DNA of 64,000 nucleotides from Clostridiales bacterium (GCA_018366495.1 JAGZHZ010000015.1:1-64000), one strand, 5' to 3'; positions 18,043 to 26,597 are shown, counted from the stretch's first letter. Notes: generated from the sequence alone by a model not told the origin. Numbers and translations: made by a program.

Positions 18043-19462
18043 CTTTTTCTCCCTCTTTTTCTTTCTCTATCTCTTTTACCAAAAATTCAAAAAAACAAAT
18101 TCCATTTTCATAGATCCACTTCTCATTCAGAATCTTTTCTATTTTTTCTCGATCTGGTTTCTCTCCCTGGCGCTGCGCTTCCTGCAGGCAGAGAGCAATT
18201 TTACTCTTTAAACTTTCCTGAAAAAACGCTTTTTCTCCTATTAGTTCTAAAAATGTACAACTCCGTCTGCATATCTTTTCCTGAAACAGATAAGTCCCAA
18301 TCCCTTTACTGTACGATAAAATTTTAGCGCGACAGCTGCCCTTGAGTTTAATCGGGCCGTAATCTGTCATTTCCGCAATCTCCCATTCCACGCAAAAACT
18401 CTTTTCTTTTCTGCGAAGCAGAAGAATTCGCCGAACTTTTTCTGCATCAGATATCTTATAGCGTCCCGGATAAAAAAAATTTTTCTTCTGACCGTCTTCA
18501 TACTGTATGACCATCATATGATAAAGAGGAACTTCTACTGTCTGTTCTGCCGTGTTCATTCCGTTTCGTTTTACGATATCTGCCTCTTCCAGACAGTATC
18601 CCCCCCTATTCTTCTTTTTTCCTTCTTCAGATATCCACTTTTTCTTTTCTTCATCCACTTTTTGTTTTTGTTCTTTTAAAATCTGTATGATTTTTTCTCT
18701 CGTTTCTTCCTTGAAGAGGGCTTTTTCCATCATCGCAAGCGGCATTTTACTGTTTTGGGGAATCGGATTGTGGAAACTTCGGCGGAACTTTGCAGAACGC
18801 AGATAAAAAAAGAGAAAGTCTGCCATCCCTTCTGCCTCTTTTCTGTCTATCTTCCATCCCCAAATCACTTTATTCCGCACAATCATATTTTGAATCTCTT
18901 TTTTTGTGATATCAGGAAAGAGGCACAGACGCTCTCCTAACTCTTCTTTCAAATATGCGCTTCTTTCTTCCCTCTCTTTTTTCTGCTCTGCATCTCTTAA
19001 AAATTTTCTCATAAAACTGCTGTGAAGCCATCTTTTTGAATTCCAAAACATCTCCTCTTTCTCTTTTGGAATCACAATTAAAAAAATCCCTTCTCTCTTG
19101 ACATTTCTCTCCATTTTCTCGCACCACTGCGCCATCTCCCGCTCAAAAAATGATAAAAATAAATCAGATGGAATCAAAAAAACTGTCTTTTCTCTTTTGT
19201 CGCATAAAAGTTGTTCCCCATGTTCTTCTAAAAATTTCTGAAACGGTTCTGCTGCATTTTCATAAAATCCAGCATTTTCCATTCTGATCTCCCATCGTTC
19301 CTTTTTTCCTTTAATCCGAAGTACCTTGTCATATCCCTTTTTGCGCAGAATCCATTCCAGATTCTGCCATATATTCAGCCTGCACAAGCTGTCTGTATAA
19401 TAAAAATCTTCTCTCGCCGATACGAAATGAAGCAATCCGGTTTCTGCATTCAGCCATGTCAT
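18023..19462 (-). CDS. Large unknown protein, possible degenerate NTPase-like domain
   Basis: 479 aa, soluble, rich in Lys and Glu. The N-terminal 170 residues look alpha/beta: strands VLRIKG (about 47), TVFLIPSDLF (about 96) and IFLIVIPKEKEEMF (about 125) followed by helices, which recalls a degenerate AAA/P-loop core with Walker-B-like and sensor-like strands but no Walker A. The middle (170-300) is helical and strongly charged. Residues 310-410 are beta-rich (PLYHMMVIQYEDG, RRILLLRRKEKSF, GPIKLKGSCRAKILSYSKG), and the tail is acidic-basic helical. GGAAGAAG precedes the ATG. It is second in the leftward operon, 76 bp after the carrier-like gene. I do not recognise a family; the NTPase idea is weak. 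Confidence 0.6.
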   Translation of the reverse strand: MTWLNAETGLLHFVSAREDFYYTDSLCRLNIWQNLEWILRKKGYDKVLRIKGKKERWEIRMENAGFYENAAEPFQKFLEEHGEQLLCDKREKTVFLIPSDLFLSFFEREMAQWCEKMERNVKREGIFLIVIPKEKEEMFWNSKRWLHSSFMRKFLRDAEQKKEREERSAYLKEELGERLCLFPDITKKEIQNMIVRNKVIWGWKIDRKEAEGMADFLFFYLRSAKFRRSFHNPIPQNSKMPLAMMEKALFKEETREKIIQILKEQKQKVDEEKKKWISEEGKKKNRGGYCLEEADIVKRNGMNTAEQTVEVPLYHMMVIQYEDGQKKNFFYPGRYKISDAEKVRRILLLRRKEKSFCVEWEIAEMTDYGPIKLKGSCRAKILSYSKGIGTYLFQEKICRRSCTFLELIGEKAFFQESLKSKIALCLQEAQRQGEKPDREKIEKILNEKWIYENGICFFEFLVKEIEKEKEGEKDENKEV

Positions 19463-19538
19463 CTATCTTCTTCCTTTCTTTTTTCACACAGCCGCGACTG
19501 TTCTGCCGTACAGCTCCCTTTTTTCTATCATGTCCGAA

Positions 19539-20030
19539 TTACAAAATTTCAATCTGCGTATCTCCTTTTTCAATTTTTGCCAGAAATAATTTATCCCCTT
19601 TTTTCACTCTCTGACCATCCTGTACACAGATTTTTGTCACTTCTCCCAGACATTTTACAGATAAATTATAGGGAATCTCATCTTCATCTTTTATACTGCC
19701 AATCTCCACACCTGACTCATCATTCAGCTCTTTTCCTATGCGAAGCAGCATCCGTCCGCCCTCGCTGCATCTGAAAATACCGTCCATCGGGGCCAAAAAT
19801 GCCGTCTCCGGTGCATTTTCTTCTCTGTCTTCTGTCTGATCACATTTCTGAGCTGAATATCCGTCCTGCACGCCCCTGACCTCTGCCATATCTGCCAGAG
19901 AATGAACGGTGCTCATCTCTTCCTTTTTCATTTCAATCTGTATCCCATCTTTATTCTGTTTTAGAGAAAACACTCTCAGAGAGGATTGCGATACTTTTTC
20001 AATTAATGTCAAAATCTCTTTCATTTCCAT
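19539..20030 (-). CDS. Biotinyl/lipoyl-carrier-like protein with altered attachment motif
   Basis: 163 aa from ATG 20030 (AGAGG upstream; a longer reading to 20060 has no site). The N-terminal helix MKEILTLIEKVSQSSL and the strand KQNKDGIQIEMKK match the N-terminus of the acetyl-CoA carboxylase carrier AccB. The C-terminal half is a biotinyl-domain hammerhead: FLAPMDGIFRC..., then GSIKDEDEI where AccB has EAMKLMNEI, then GEVTKICVQDGQRVKKGDKLFLAKI. The Lys is aligned but the A/V-M-K-M context is gone, so biotinylation is doubtful. It is not next to other carboxylase genes; it is the first gene of a leftward operon of unknown function and faces the ESCRT-like operon across a 163-bp gap. Confidence 0.75.
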   Translation of the reverse strand: MEMKEILTLIEKVSQSSLRVFSLKQNKDGIQIEMKKEEMSTVHSLADMAEVRGVQDGYSAQKCDQTEDREENAPETAFLAPMDGIFRCSEGGRMLLRIGKELNDESGVEIGSIKDEDEIPYNLSVKCLGEVTKICVQDGQRVKKGDKLFLAKIEKGDTQIEIL

Positions 20031-20068
20031 ATTTTTCCTCTTTTTTTCCCGCCTGATCACTGTTTTTT

Positions 20069-20077
20069 ATTGTATCA
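20069..20077 (-). promoter_or_regulatory. Extended -10 promoter of the leftward island operon
   Basis: The minus strand reads TGATACAAT (20077-20069), an extended -10 element, with only a weak AT-rich -35. It gives a leader of about 32 bases to the ATG at 20030. For the rightward operon the gap holds a TATACT at 20113-20118 without a convincing -35. Confidence 0.45.
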
Positions 20078-20193
20078 CAGCTCACGGCGTAATAAAATAG
20101 CTCTGTTTTGTCTATACTTTATTTAATCTTTCCGTGATATTGTATACGTTCATTCTAAATCCTATCAGCATTTAAAGGAGGATTTCAAAAAAT

Positions 20194-21237
20194 ATGACAG
20201 ACTTATTTCAATATTTCAGGCATAAACCACCGACACAAGATGAAAAACAAAAATCGGCAGAAGAGATCTCCGATTCTTTTTCTGAAACACAATATGAAAA
20301 AAACCGTGCGTCAGGAAATCACCTTCTGGAACAGCTCGACGATCTCGATAATGATCTGGCTTCCCTGAATTTTCCTGAAACTTCCGAATACCGAAATTTT
20401 CAAAAGGCTTCAACCGACAGGATTTCTGCTCTCAGTCAAAGTCTGATTGAATTTCCTGCTTCTGACCGCGATCTATCGCAGACGGATAATCTGATTCAGG
20501 AAGCGCTCAATTTTTTAAATCAGGAATGTCTGGAGGAGCTTAAAAAGGCTTTGGTCTCTTTTGATCAGAAAGATGCAGATATTCTCTCCTCTTTTATACA
20601 TTCTGCGGCAAATACCATTTTAAAAATCTTAAACACTGTTCTTGACTATGGCATCAATACCACGCGCTGTGAATCTTCACAGGAACTATATTGCGTCCGT
20701 CTCGCCAATCTGGAAAACCGTCTTCGTGCCGCAAAAGCAGAATTTATCTGCTCTCAATGCGAAAAAAATATTATGATCCATACGAGAGAAAAGAGTCAGA
20801 AAAAACAGTATGTGCGTGAAATCACAGATACTTCCTCTCTTGCAAAAAAGGCAGAACTGATTACCCTGAAGCAGACAATTCGGAATCTTGCCCTTGATAT
20901 CGAAGATCTGCAGGCAAAGTGGAATTCTCACTATGAACTTTCCCTGATTTCCACAGATACGGATATCATCGGTCTTTCTGATTCCGAAAAATTAAAGATG
21001 CGCAAAGAGCAGGAATATCGCCTGAAAGAAAAAGCAAAACAGATTGAAAAGAATTATGCACAGCTGCGCGACCATCTGAATGCCAGCAAAGCAGTCACAG
21101 ACGAGGCAGAAAAAATTACAACAGACTTGAACCATATGTTTGGCGGAATGATGGAAAAAGAAAAACAGGCAGAAGATGAAACCGTGCGCCAGACACAGAA
21201 ACAGCAGCAGAGGCAGAAAGAACGCTCTACTGTTTAA
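20194..21237 (+). CDS. Helical/coiled-coil protein, possible partner of ESCRT-III-like subunit
   Basis: 347 aa, no signal peptide and no TM. Almost entirely helical: residues 20-90 and 90-160 are amphipathic with many Gln, Leu and Glu; 165-210 contains SRLANLENRL-like heptads and two Cys (FICSQCEKN, near 187-192); 215-310 is a long coiled coil, ending in a Met-rich turn (LNHMFGGMM) and a basic, Gln-rich tail. AAAGGAGG lies 12 bases before the ATG. It leads the three-gene rightward operon (52 bp to the next gene). Its shape would fit a second filament-forming subunit, in the way Snf7-like and Vps2-like subunits pair, but I see no diagnostic motif and no MIM1 end. Function unknown. Confidence 0.7.
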   Translation: MTDLFQYFRHKPPTQDEKQKSAEEISDSFSETQYEKNRASGNHLLEQLDDLDNDLASLNFPETSEYRNFQKASTDRISALSQSLIEFPASDRDLSQTDNLIQEALNFLNQECLEELKKALVSFDQKDADILSSFIHSAANTILKILNTVLDYGINTTRCESSQELYCVRLANLENRLRAAKAEFICSQCEKNIMIHTREKSQKKQYVREITDTSSLAKKAELITLKQTIRNLALDIEDLQAKWNSHYELSLISTDTDIIGLSDSEKLKMRKEQEYRLKEKAKQIEKNYAQLRDHLNASKAVTDEAEKITTDLNHMFGGMMEKEKQAEDETVRQTQKQQQRQKERSTV

Positions 21238-21288
21238 ATCGGGGATTTTCAGGCTTCATAAAAAAATCAGAAGAAAGGACACATCGAA

Positions 21289-21951
21289 ATGACATTCAAA
21301 AAAAACTCTCTTTTTCAGACACGAAAAAACCGTCAGAAAGCACAGACTATAAAACGGGACGAACTGATGGATCATATCTTTGACAGCTGTATTGCAATTC
21401 AAACCTATATTCATTCCATGGATTCTCAGCTCGACTTATATCTCGCAAAGGCCAGACAAGCGCAGAATTGCCAAAATAAAAGGGAACTCTCTTTTGCTTT
21501 CTCCAATATCCGAACTGCATTGACGCAAAAAAATATTGCACAGATTATGTATGAAAATCTTTCCCAGATTCGCAGTCAGATTAAACTGACTTCTCTCATA
21601 CAGACCTTTTCATGCGATGTATCTGCAATGACAAACCTCTGCAAAGATTTAAACGGAAATCTGAATATAAAAAAGGTAATGAAAGATTACAATGAAATCA
21701 TGCGCCCTCTGGAAACCTCCCGGCTGCAATTCGACTATTTCAACGAGGAACTTCTAAACTCTATGGATTCTTTCTCACAGGGAAACATGGGGATTTCAGA
21801 TGAGGAGATTACGGCGATGATTGAGGGGCACACTCCTTCCGATCCGCTTTTTTCAAAAGAGCTGTATACCGTCTCTTCTCTTTCAGACCCGGCGGAAAAA
21901 CAACGTCTGAACTCTACGGATTCTCTCAGAGAACGCCTGAATCAATTTTAG
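21289..21951 (+). CDS. ESCRT-III-like helical protein with C-terminal MIM1-like motif
   Basis: 220 aa, the usual length of an ESCRT-III subunit. A basic N-terminus (residues 1-24, many Lys/Arg) leads into two long helices (about 25-62 and 65-105), as in the ESCRT-III hairpin, then shorter helices (110-135 and 137-162, including MKDYNEIMRPLE) and an acidic stretch with DEEITAMIEG (171-180) after a Gly/Ser turn. This follows the Vps2/Vps24 layout. The last ten residues, DSLRERLNQF, fit the MIM1 pattern L-x-x-R-L-x-x-L/F found at the ends of Vps2-class proteins and read by MIT domains. The next gene encodes an MIT-like AAA ATPase; its AGGAGG overlaps this stop codon. The assignment is by pattern, not by search. 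Confidence 0.65.
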   Translation: MTFKKNSLFQTRKNRQKAQTIKRDELMDHIFDSCIAIQTYIHSMDSQLDLYLAKARQAQNCQNKRELSFAFSNIRTALTQKNIAQIMYENLSQIRSQIKLTSLIQTFSCDVSAMTNLCKDLNGNLNIKKVMKDYNEIMRPLETSRLQFDYFNEELLNSMDSFSQGNMGISDEEITAMIEGHTPSDPLFSKELYTVSSLSDPAEKQRLNSTDSLRERLNQF

Positions 21952-21964
21952 GAGGTAAAAAAAG

Positions 21965-23152
21965 ATGACAGAAAAGATAAACCGCAGTCATGTTTCACAG
22001 TATCAGTCTGTATATGACCGGGCTTACAAAAAGTACCTGCGAAGCCCTGAATCTGATGAAGGAAAAATTTTTCTGAAACAGGCGATTGAAGCACAGATTG
22101 CGATGGCAGATTTGTTTCCGGATTCTCCCGAAAAGCCAAGCCCTGAACGGATTTATCACGCCAGACGTGCCGACGAACTGCTCTCTGTTTTGGAGTCCTC
22201 CCGCATGTCCTCTGCTCCATCCTGCAAAGAGCAAAGACAACAAAAAAAAGCAGAGCCAGATTGTTCTGACACTCAGGAAGCAAAAAAGGCCATTGATTCC
22301 ATTCGCATCATGGAAAAACCAGAAACTACATTTCAGGATATCAAAGGTCTGGAAAGTACAAAGAAAAAACTATCTGAACTGTGTATTCATGAAAATCCAC
22401 GTCAGGAAATATATAGATATTATGGTGTCACTCTGCCCCGCAAGTTTTTATTTTACGGACCTCCCGGAACAGGAAAAACAATGTTAGCTCAGGCTTTCGC
22501 CAATGCCATGTTCAAAGAAGAGGAAAACTTTCCTTTTTTTCTTGTCGAAGGCAAAGATTTAATCAACTGTTATATCGGTGAGACAGCAAAAGCAATCAGC
22601 ACTCTGTTTGATGAAGCCAGAAAATACCCACGATCTGTCATCTTTATGGATGATGCTGACTCCTTTCTCCGTTCCAGAAAACTTCTGGAAAAATCAGATG
22701 AAATTCGAAACATGACAACTCTTCTGACAGAGCTGGATGGTTTCTGCAGCAAGACAGACCATGCGATTATCATCTGCGCCACAAATAATCCGGAAGCAAT
22801 TGATGACGCCGCTCTTGGACGATTTGATCAGATTATTGAGATTCCTCTGCCAGATGAGGAGGCGCGCCGGTGTATGATTTGTGATTCTTATCTGAAAACT
22901 TTACTGCCCAATCTATCTGAATCTATGATTGAGAAGCTTGTAGCCGCCACAGGAAATTATAACGGACGCGACATCAAAAATCTGTGTCAGAAGCTGATCA
23001 AATCTTTCTGTGATACACTGCCTGAAAACTGCACTCTCCCATATCCTGGCAAAGTATCAGATCTGCTGCTTCAGAATACCATTCAAGATTCCAGCTCCAG
23101 TGTCGATCTCAGCCGTGTGGAAGAAATGCATCTCTGGGCAAACAGATCATAA
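21965..23152 (+). CDS. Vps4-like AAA ATPase with N-terminal MIT-like helical domain
   Basis: 395 aa, close to Vps4 length. Residues 8-80 form three predicted helices (SQYQSVYDRAYKKYL; KIFLKQAIEAQIAMADLF; RIYHARRADELLSVLE) like an MIT domain; a charged linker (80-118) follows. The AAA core starts TFQDIKGLE (122-130), with Walker A GPPGTGKT (165-172), pore loop NCYIGET (201-207), Walker B VIFMDD (225-230, Asp in place of the usual catalytic Glu), sensor-1 ATNN (272-275), an SRH with LGRFDQI (284-290; only one of two Arg fingers obvious), and NYNGRDI (331-337). A C-terminal helix closes it. FtsH and p97 relatives differ in lacking the MIT-like part and in length. Strong GGAGG upstream; cotranscribed with the ESCRT-III-like gene. 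Confidence 0.88.
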   Translation: MTEKINRSHVSQYQSVYDRAYKKYLRSPESDEGKIFLKQAIEAQIAMADLFPDSPEKPSPERIYHARRADELLSVLESSRMSSAPSCKEQRQQKKAEPDCSDTQEAKKAIDSIRIMEKPETTFQDIKGLESTKKKLSELCIHENPRQEIYRYYGVTLPRKFLFYGPPGTGKTMLAQAFANAMFKEEENFPFFLVEGKDLINCYIGETAKAISTLFDEARKYPRSVIFMDDADSFLRSRKLLEKSDEIRNMTTLLTELDGFCSKTDHAIIICATNNPEAIDDAALGRFDQIIEIPLPDEEARRCMICDSYLKTLLPNLSESMIEKLVAATGNYNGRDIKNLCQKLIKSFCDTLPENCTLPYPGKVSDLLLQNTIQDSSSSVDLSRVEEMHLWANRS

Positions 23153-23186
23153 AAAAACAGCGGAGCATTCCAACTCTGCTCCGCTG
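23151..23186 (-). terminator. Terminator of carB, overlapping the end of the AAA operon
   Basis: A perfect 10-bp stem (CAGCGGAGCA 23158-23167 with TGCTCCGCTG 23177-23186) with a 9-base loop. On the minus strand a run of seven T follows (23157-23151). The plus-strand tail is A-rich, so it is a weaker stop for the rightward operon. Confidence 0.85.
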
Positions 23187-23196
23187 TAAAAACAAA

Positions 23197-26100
23197 TTAT
23201 TTAATTTTTTTGTGCAGTTCCTGTAAGGAAGCTACATCTGATTTTCTATTGTTGCTCTGAATGGTCAGAATACCTTTCACTGCTGCTTTTGCTGCTGCCA
23301 TAGTTGTGATATATGGCACTCTTGCCTTGATTGCAGCTTTTCTCACATAACTGTCATCTGTCACTGTTTCTTTTCCAGCTGGTGTATTGATTACAAGCTG
23401 AACTTCTTTGTTTGTGATGACGTCGTACAGATTCGGTCTTCCTTCACACATCTTGTTTACTTTTCTTGCTTCGTATCCGGCATCAACGATTGTCTTGTAC
23501 GTATTTCCTGTTGCCATTAATTTGAATCCAGCATTTGTCAGATCTCTGGCAACTTCTGCAACTTCTCCCTTGTCTGCGTTGTTTACACTGATTAAAACAG
23601 TTCCTTCCATAGGAAGAGGTGTTTTTGTCGCTTCCTGTGCTTTGAAGTAAGCTTCACCAAATGTGTCAGCAAGACCTAACACTTCTCCTGTAGAACGCAT
23701 TTCCGGTCCTAAAACAGGGTCTACTTCCGGGAACATATTGAATGGGAAGACTGCCTCTTTTACGCCGTAGTATGGAATTACTTTTTCTTTTAACTCCGGA
23801 ACAGGAGATGGTTTTCCTGTCAGCTCTGAAGTGATAATCTCCGTTGCAATCGGAACCATCTGAATACCGCATACTTTTGACACAAGAGGCACAGTTCTGG
23901 ATGCTCTTGGATTTGCCTCCAGCACATATACTTTTCCATTCTCAATCGCATACTGCATATTCATCAGACCGCGAACGTGCATTTCTTCTGCAATCTTTCT
24001 TGTATATTCCTTGATTGTCTCCAGATTCTCCTTGGAGATATTCAGGGAAGGAATGATACAAGCGGAGTCACCGGAATGAACGCCTGCAAGCTCAATATGT
24101 TCCATAACAGCCGGAACGAAAGCGTGCTGTCCATCACTGATTGCATCTGCTTCTGCTTCTGTCGCATGTTTCAGGAAACGGTCAATCAAAATTGGTCGAT
24201 CCGGTGTCACACCGACAGCAGCTTTCATATATCCTTCCATCTCTTCTTTTGTATAAACAACTTCCATACCGCGTCCGCCTAATACATAAGAAGGACGTAC
24301 CATAACAGGATATCCTATTTTTTCTGCGATCTCAGTCGCTTCCTCTACATTTACAGCCATTCCTGATTCTGGCATCGGAATTTCCAGCTTGTCCATCATC
24401 GCACGGAACTGATCACGGTCTTCTGCAAGGTCGATCACAGCAGGGGAAGTTCCAAGAATCTTAACTCCGTTTTTCTCCAGATCACTTGCCAGATTCAGCG
24501 GTGTCTGACCTCCGAACTGTGCGATCACTCCTGCTGGTTTTTCTTTCTTATAAATGCTCAGTACATCTTCCAATGTCAGAGGTTCAAAATACAGCTTGTC
24601 AGATGTATCATAATCTGTAGAAACTGTTTCCGGGTTGCAGTTTACGATGATTGTCTCGAAGCCCAGTTTCTTTAATGCCAGTGCAGCGTGAACACAGCAA
24701 TAGTCAAACTCTATTCCCTGTCCGATTCTGTTTGGTCCGCCGCCTAAGATCATGATTTTTTCTTTTTTATCGCTTGCTTCCGTCTTATCTTCTGCATTGT
24801 ATGTTGAGAAGTAATATGCTCTGTCTTCTGTTCCGCTTACATGAACGCCTTCCCATGCTTCTTCCACACCGATTGCGATTCTTGCATTTCGGATTTCATC
24901 TTCCGGAACTTCCAGAATCTGGCTCAGATATTTGTCAGAGAAACCGTCTTTCTTTGCTTTTGTCAATGCCTCGGCAGACGGAACTTTTCCTTTTTCCTGC
25001 ATCAGAGCTTCTTCTTCTTCAACTAACTCTTTCATCTGCTCAATGAAATAGCGTTTTACTTTTGTCAGTTCAAAGATCTCATCGACAGTTGCTCCCTTGC
25101 GCAGCGCTTCATACATTACAAAATGACGCTCGCTTGACGCATTATGCAGCATATTTAAAAGTTCCTCTTTTGATTTGGAATTGAAATCTTTTGCAAACCC
25201 AAGTCCGTATCTTCCAATTTCAAGGCTGCGGATCGCTTTCTGGAAAGCTTCTTTGTACGTCTTTCCGATACTCATAACCTCGCCGACAGCTCTCATCTGT
25301 GTTCCCAGTTTGTCCTGTACACCTTTAAATTTCTCAAATGCCCAGCGTGCAAATTTAATTACGATGTAATCTCCGCCTGGAACGTATTTATCCAGTGTTC
25401 CATATTTTCCGCAAGGAATCTCATCCAGTGTCAGTCCTGAAGCAAGCATTGCAGACACAAGCGCAATCGGGAATCCCGTCGCTTTTGATGCCAGCGCTGA
25501 AGAACGGGATGTTCTTGGGTTGATCTCAATAACAACGATACGGTCTGATACAGGATCATGTGCAAACTGTACGTTTGTTCCTCCGATTACTTCAATGGAT
25601 TCTACAATACGGTAAGCCTGTTCCTGAAGTCGTTTCTGTACGTCTTCTGAGATTGTCAGCATCGGTGCAGAACAGAAAGAGTCTCCTGTGTGTACACCCA
25701 GAGGATCAATATTTTCAATAAAGCATACCGTAATCATATTATTTTTCGCATCTCTGACTACTTCCAGCTCTAATTCTTCCCATCCTAAAATAGATTCCTC
25801 TACAAGGACCTGACCGACAAGACTTGCCTGAAGTCCTCTGGCACAGACTGTTTTCAGCTCTTCTACGTTATAGACGAGTCCGCCTCCTGCACCTCCCATG
25901 GTATAGGCAGGACGCAATACGACCGGATATCCAAGTTTATCAGCAATTTTCAAAGCTTCATCCACAGAGTAAGCAACTTCACTTCTTGCCATCTCAATGC
26001 CCAGACGGTTCATGGTATTTTTAAACTCAACTCGGTCTTCGCCGCGCTCGATTGCGTCTACCTGAACACCAATGACTTTTACATCATACTTATCCAAAAT

Positions 26101-26418
26101 ACCTGCACTTGACAGCTCAGAGCAAAGATTTAAGCCTGACTGTCCTCCCAGGTTTGGAAGAATTGCATCTGGTCTTTCTTTCTCAATAATCTGCTCCAAA
26201 CGCTCTACATTCAAAGGTTCGATGTATGTAACATCTGCAATTCCCGGATCTGTCATGATCGTCGCCGGATTAGAGTTTACCAGAACGATTTCGTATCCCA
26301 GGTTTTTCAGAGCCTTGCATGCCTGTGTACCGGAATAATCAAACTCACATGCCTGTCCGATAATGATCGGTCCCGAACCAATAATCAGTACTTTATGAAT
26401 GTCTGTTCTTTTACCCAT
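23197..26418 (-). CDS. carB: Carbamoyl-phosphate synthase large subunit
   Basis: 1073 aa, the full family length. It makes carbamoyl phosphate from glutamine-derived ammonia, bicarbonate and two ATP, feeding pyrimidine and arginine synthesis. Two duplicated ATP-grasp halves are plain: the first from the start (KVLIIGSGPIIIGQACEFDYSGTQA) with PAYTMGGAGGG, the second near 560 (KIMILGGGPNRIGQGIEFDY) with RPSYVLGGRGMEVVY; a C-terminal MGS-like allosteric domain (about 930-1060) contains LMATGNTYK. carA is not adjacent, so the small subunit is encoded elsewhere. It has its own promoter upstream and a terminator downstream. I saw no pyrimidine attenuator in the 44-base leader. Confidence 0.98.
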   Translation of the reverse strand: MGKRTDIHKVLIIGSGPIIIGQACEFDYSGTQACKALKNLGYEIVLVNSNPATIMTDPGIADVTYIEPLNVERLEQIIEKERPDAILPNLGGQSGLNLCSELSSAGILDKYDVKVIGVQVDAIERGEDRVEFKNTMNRLGIEMARSEVAYSVDEALKIADKLGYPVVLRPAYTMGGAGGGLVYNVEELKTVCARGLQASLVGQVLVEESILGWEELELEVVRDAKNNMITVCFIENIDPLGVHTGDSFCSAPMLTISEDVQKRLQEQAYRIVESIEVIGGTNVQFAHDPVSDRIVVIEINPRTSRSSALASKATGFPIALVSAMLASGLTLDEIPCGKYGTLDKYVPGGDYIVIKFARWAFEKFKGVQDKLGTQMRAVGEVMSIGKTYKEAFQKAIRSLEIGRYGLGFAKDFNSKSKEELLNMLHNASSERHFVMYEALRKGATVDEIFELTKVKRYFIEQMKELVEEEEALMQEKGKVPSAEALTKAKKDGFSDKYLSQILEVPEDEIRNARIAIGVEEAWEGVHVSGTEDRAYYFSTYNAEDKTEASDKKEKIMILGGGPNRIGQGIEFDYCCVHAALALKKLGFETIIVNCNPETVSTDYDTSDKLYFEPLTLEDVLSIYKKEKPAGVIAQFGGQTPLNLASDLEKNGVKILGTSPAVIDLAEDRDQFRAMMDKLEIPMPESGMAVNVEEATEIAEKIGYPVMVRPSYVLGGRGMEVVYTKEEMEGYMKAAVGVTPDRPILIDRFLKHATEAEADAISDGQHAFVPAVMEHIELAGVHSGDSACIIPSLNISKENLETIKEYTRKIAEEMHVRGLMNMQYAIENGKVYVLEANPRASRTVPLVSKVCGIQMVPIATEIITSELTGKPSPVPELKEKVIPYYGVKEAVFPFNMFPEVDPVLGPEMRSTGEVLGLADTFGEAYFKAQEATKTPLPMEGTVLISVNNADKGEVAEVARDLTNAGFKLMATGNTYKTIVDAGYEARKVNKMCEGRPNLYDVITNKEVQLVINTPAGKETVTDDSYVRKAAIKARVPYITTMAAAKAAVKGILTIQSNNRKSDVASLQELHKKIK

Positions 26419-26461
26419 AGTTTTCTCCTATCGTCTATATTTTCTCAAATTTCCATTCTTT

Positions 26462-26489
26462 ATTATAACATAATCTTGTTCATTGTAAA
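26462..26489 (-). promoter_or_regulatory. carB promoter
   Basis: Minus strand TTTACA (26489-26484), a 16-bp spacer and TATAAT (26467-26462), 44 bp upstream of the carB ATG. Confidence 0.7.
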
Positions 26490-26546
26490 GTAGACATTCT
26501 GCGTCTGCCTTACAAAATACAGCGGCTTTTTTTCTGTTTTATTGTG

Positions 26547-26591
26547 CAAAAAAAGATCTGCAAGACAGATTGTCTTCTGCCCTGCAGATCT
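26547..26591 (-). terminator. Terminator of the phospholipase-C-like gene
   Basis: On the minus strand AGATCTGCA (26591-26583) pairs with TGCAGATCT (26562-26554), with an inner AAGACA/TGTCTT stem, followed by a T run through 26547. Confidence 0.82.
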
Positions 26592-26597
26592 GTGTTT

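Noticed and set aside
20194..21237. TelA/KlaA-type toxic anion resistance protein
   Set aside because: Length and helicity are similar, but I saw none of the family's characteristic stretches and no tellurite genes nearby.
21965..23152. FtsH- or p97-type assignment of the AAA protein
   Set aside because: No TM, no zinc-protease domain and only one AAA cassette; the 120-residue helical N-part and length fit the Vps4/katanin group better.
24774..25046. Plus-strand reading frames across carB and the GH3 genes
   Set aside because: They lie antisense to complete, well-conserved genes, have Leu/Ser/Arg-rich composition typical of antisense frames, and lack ribosome sites.
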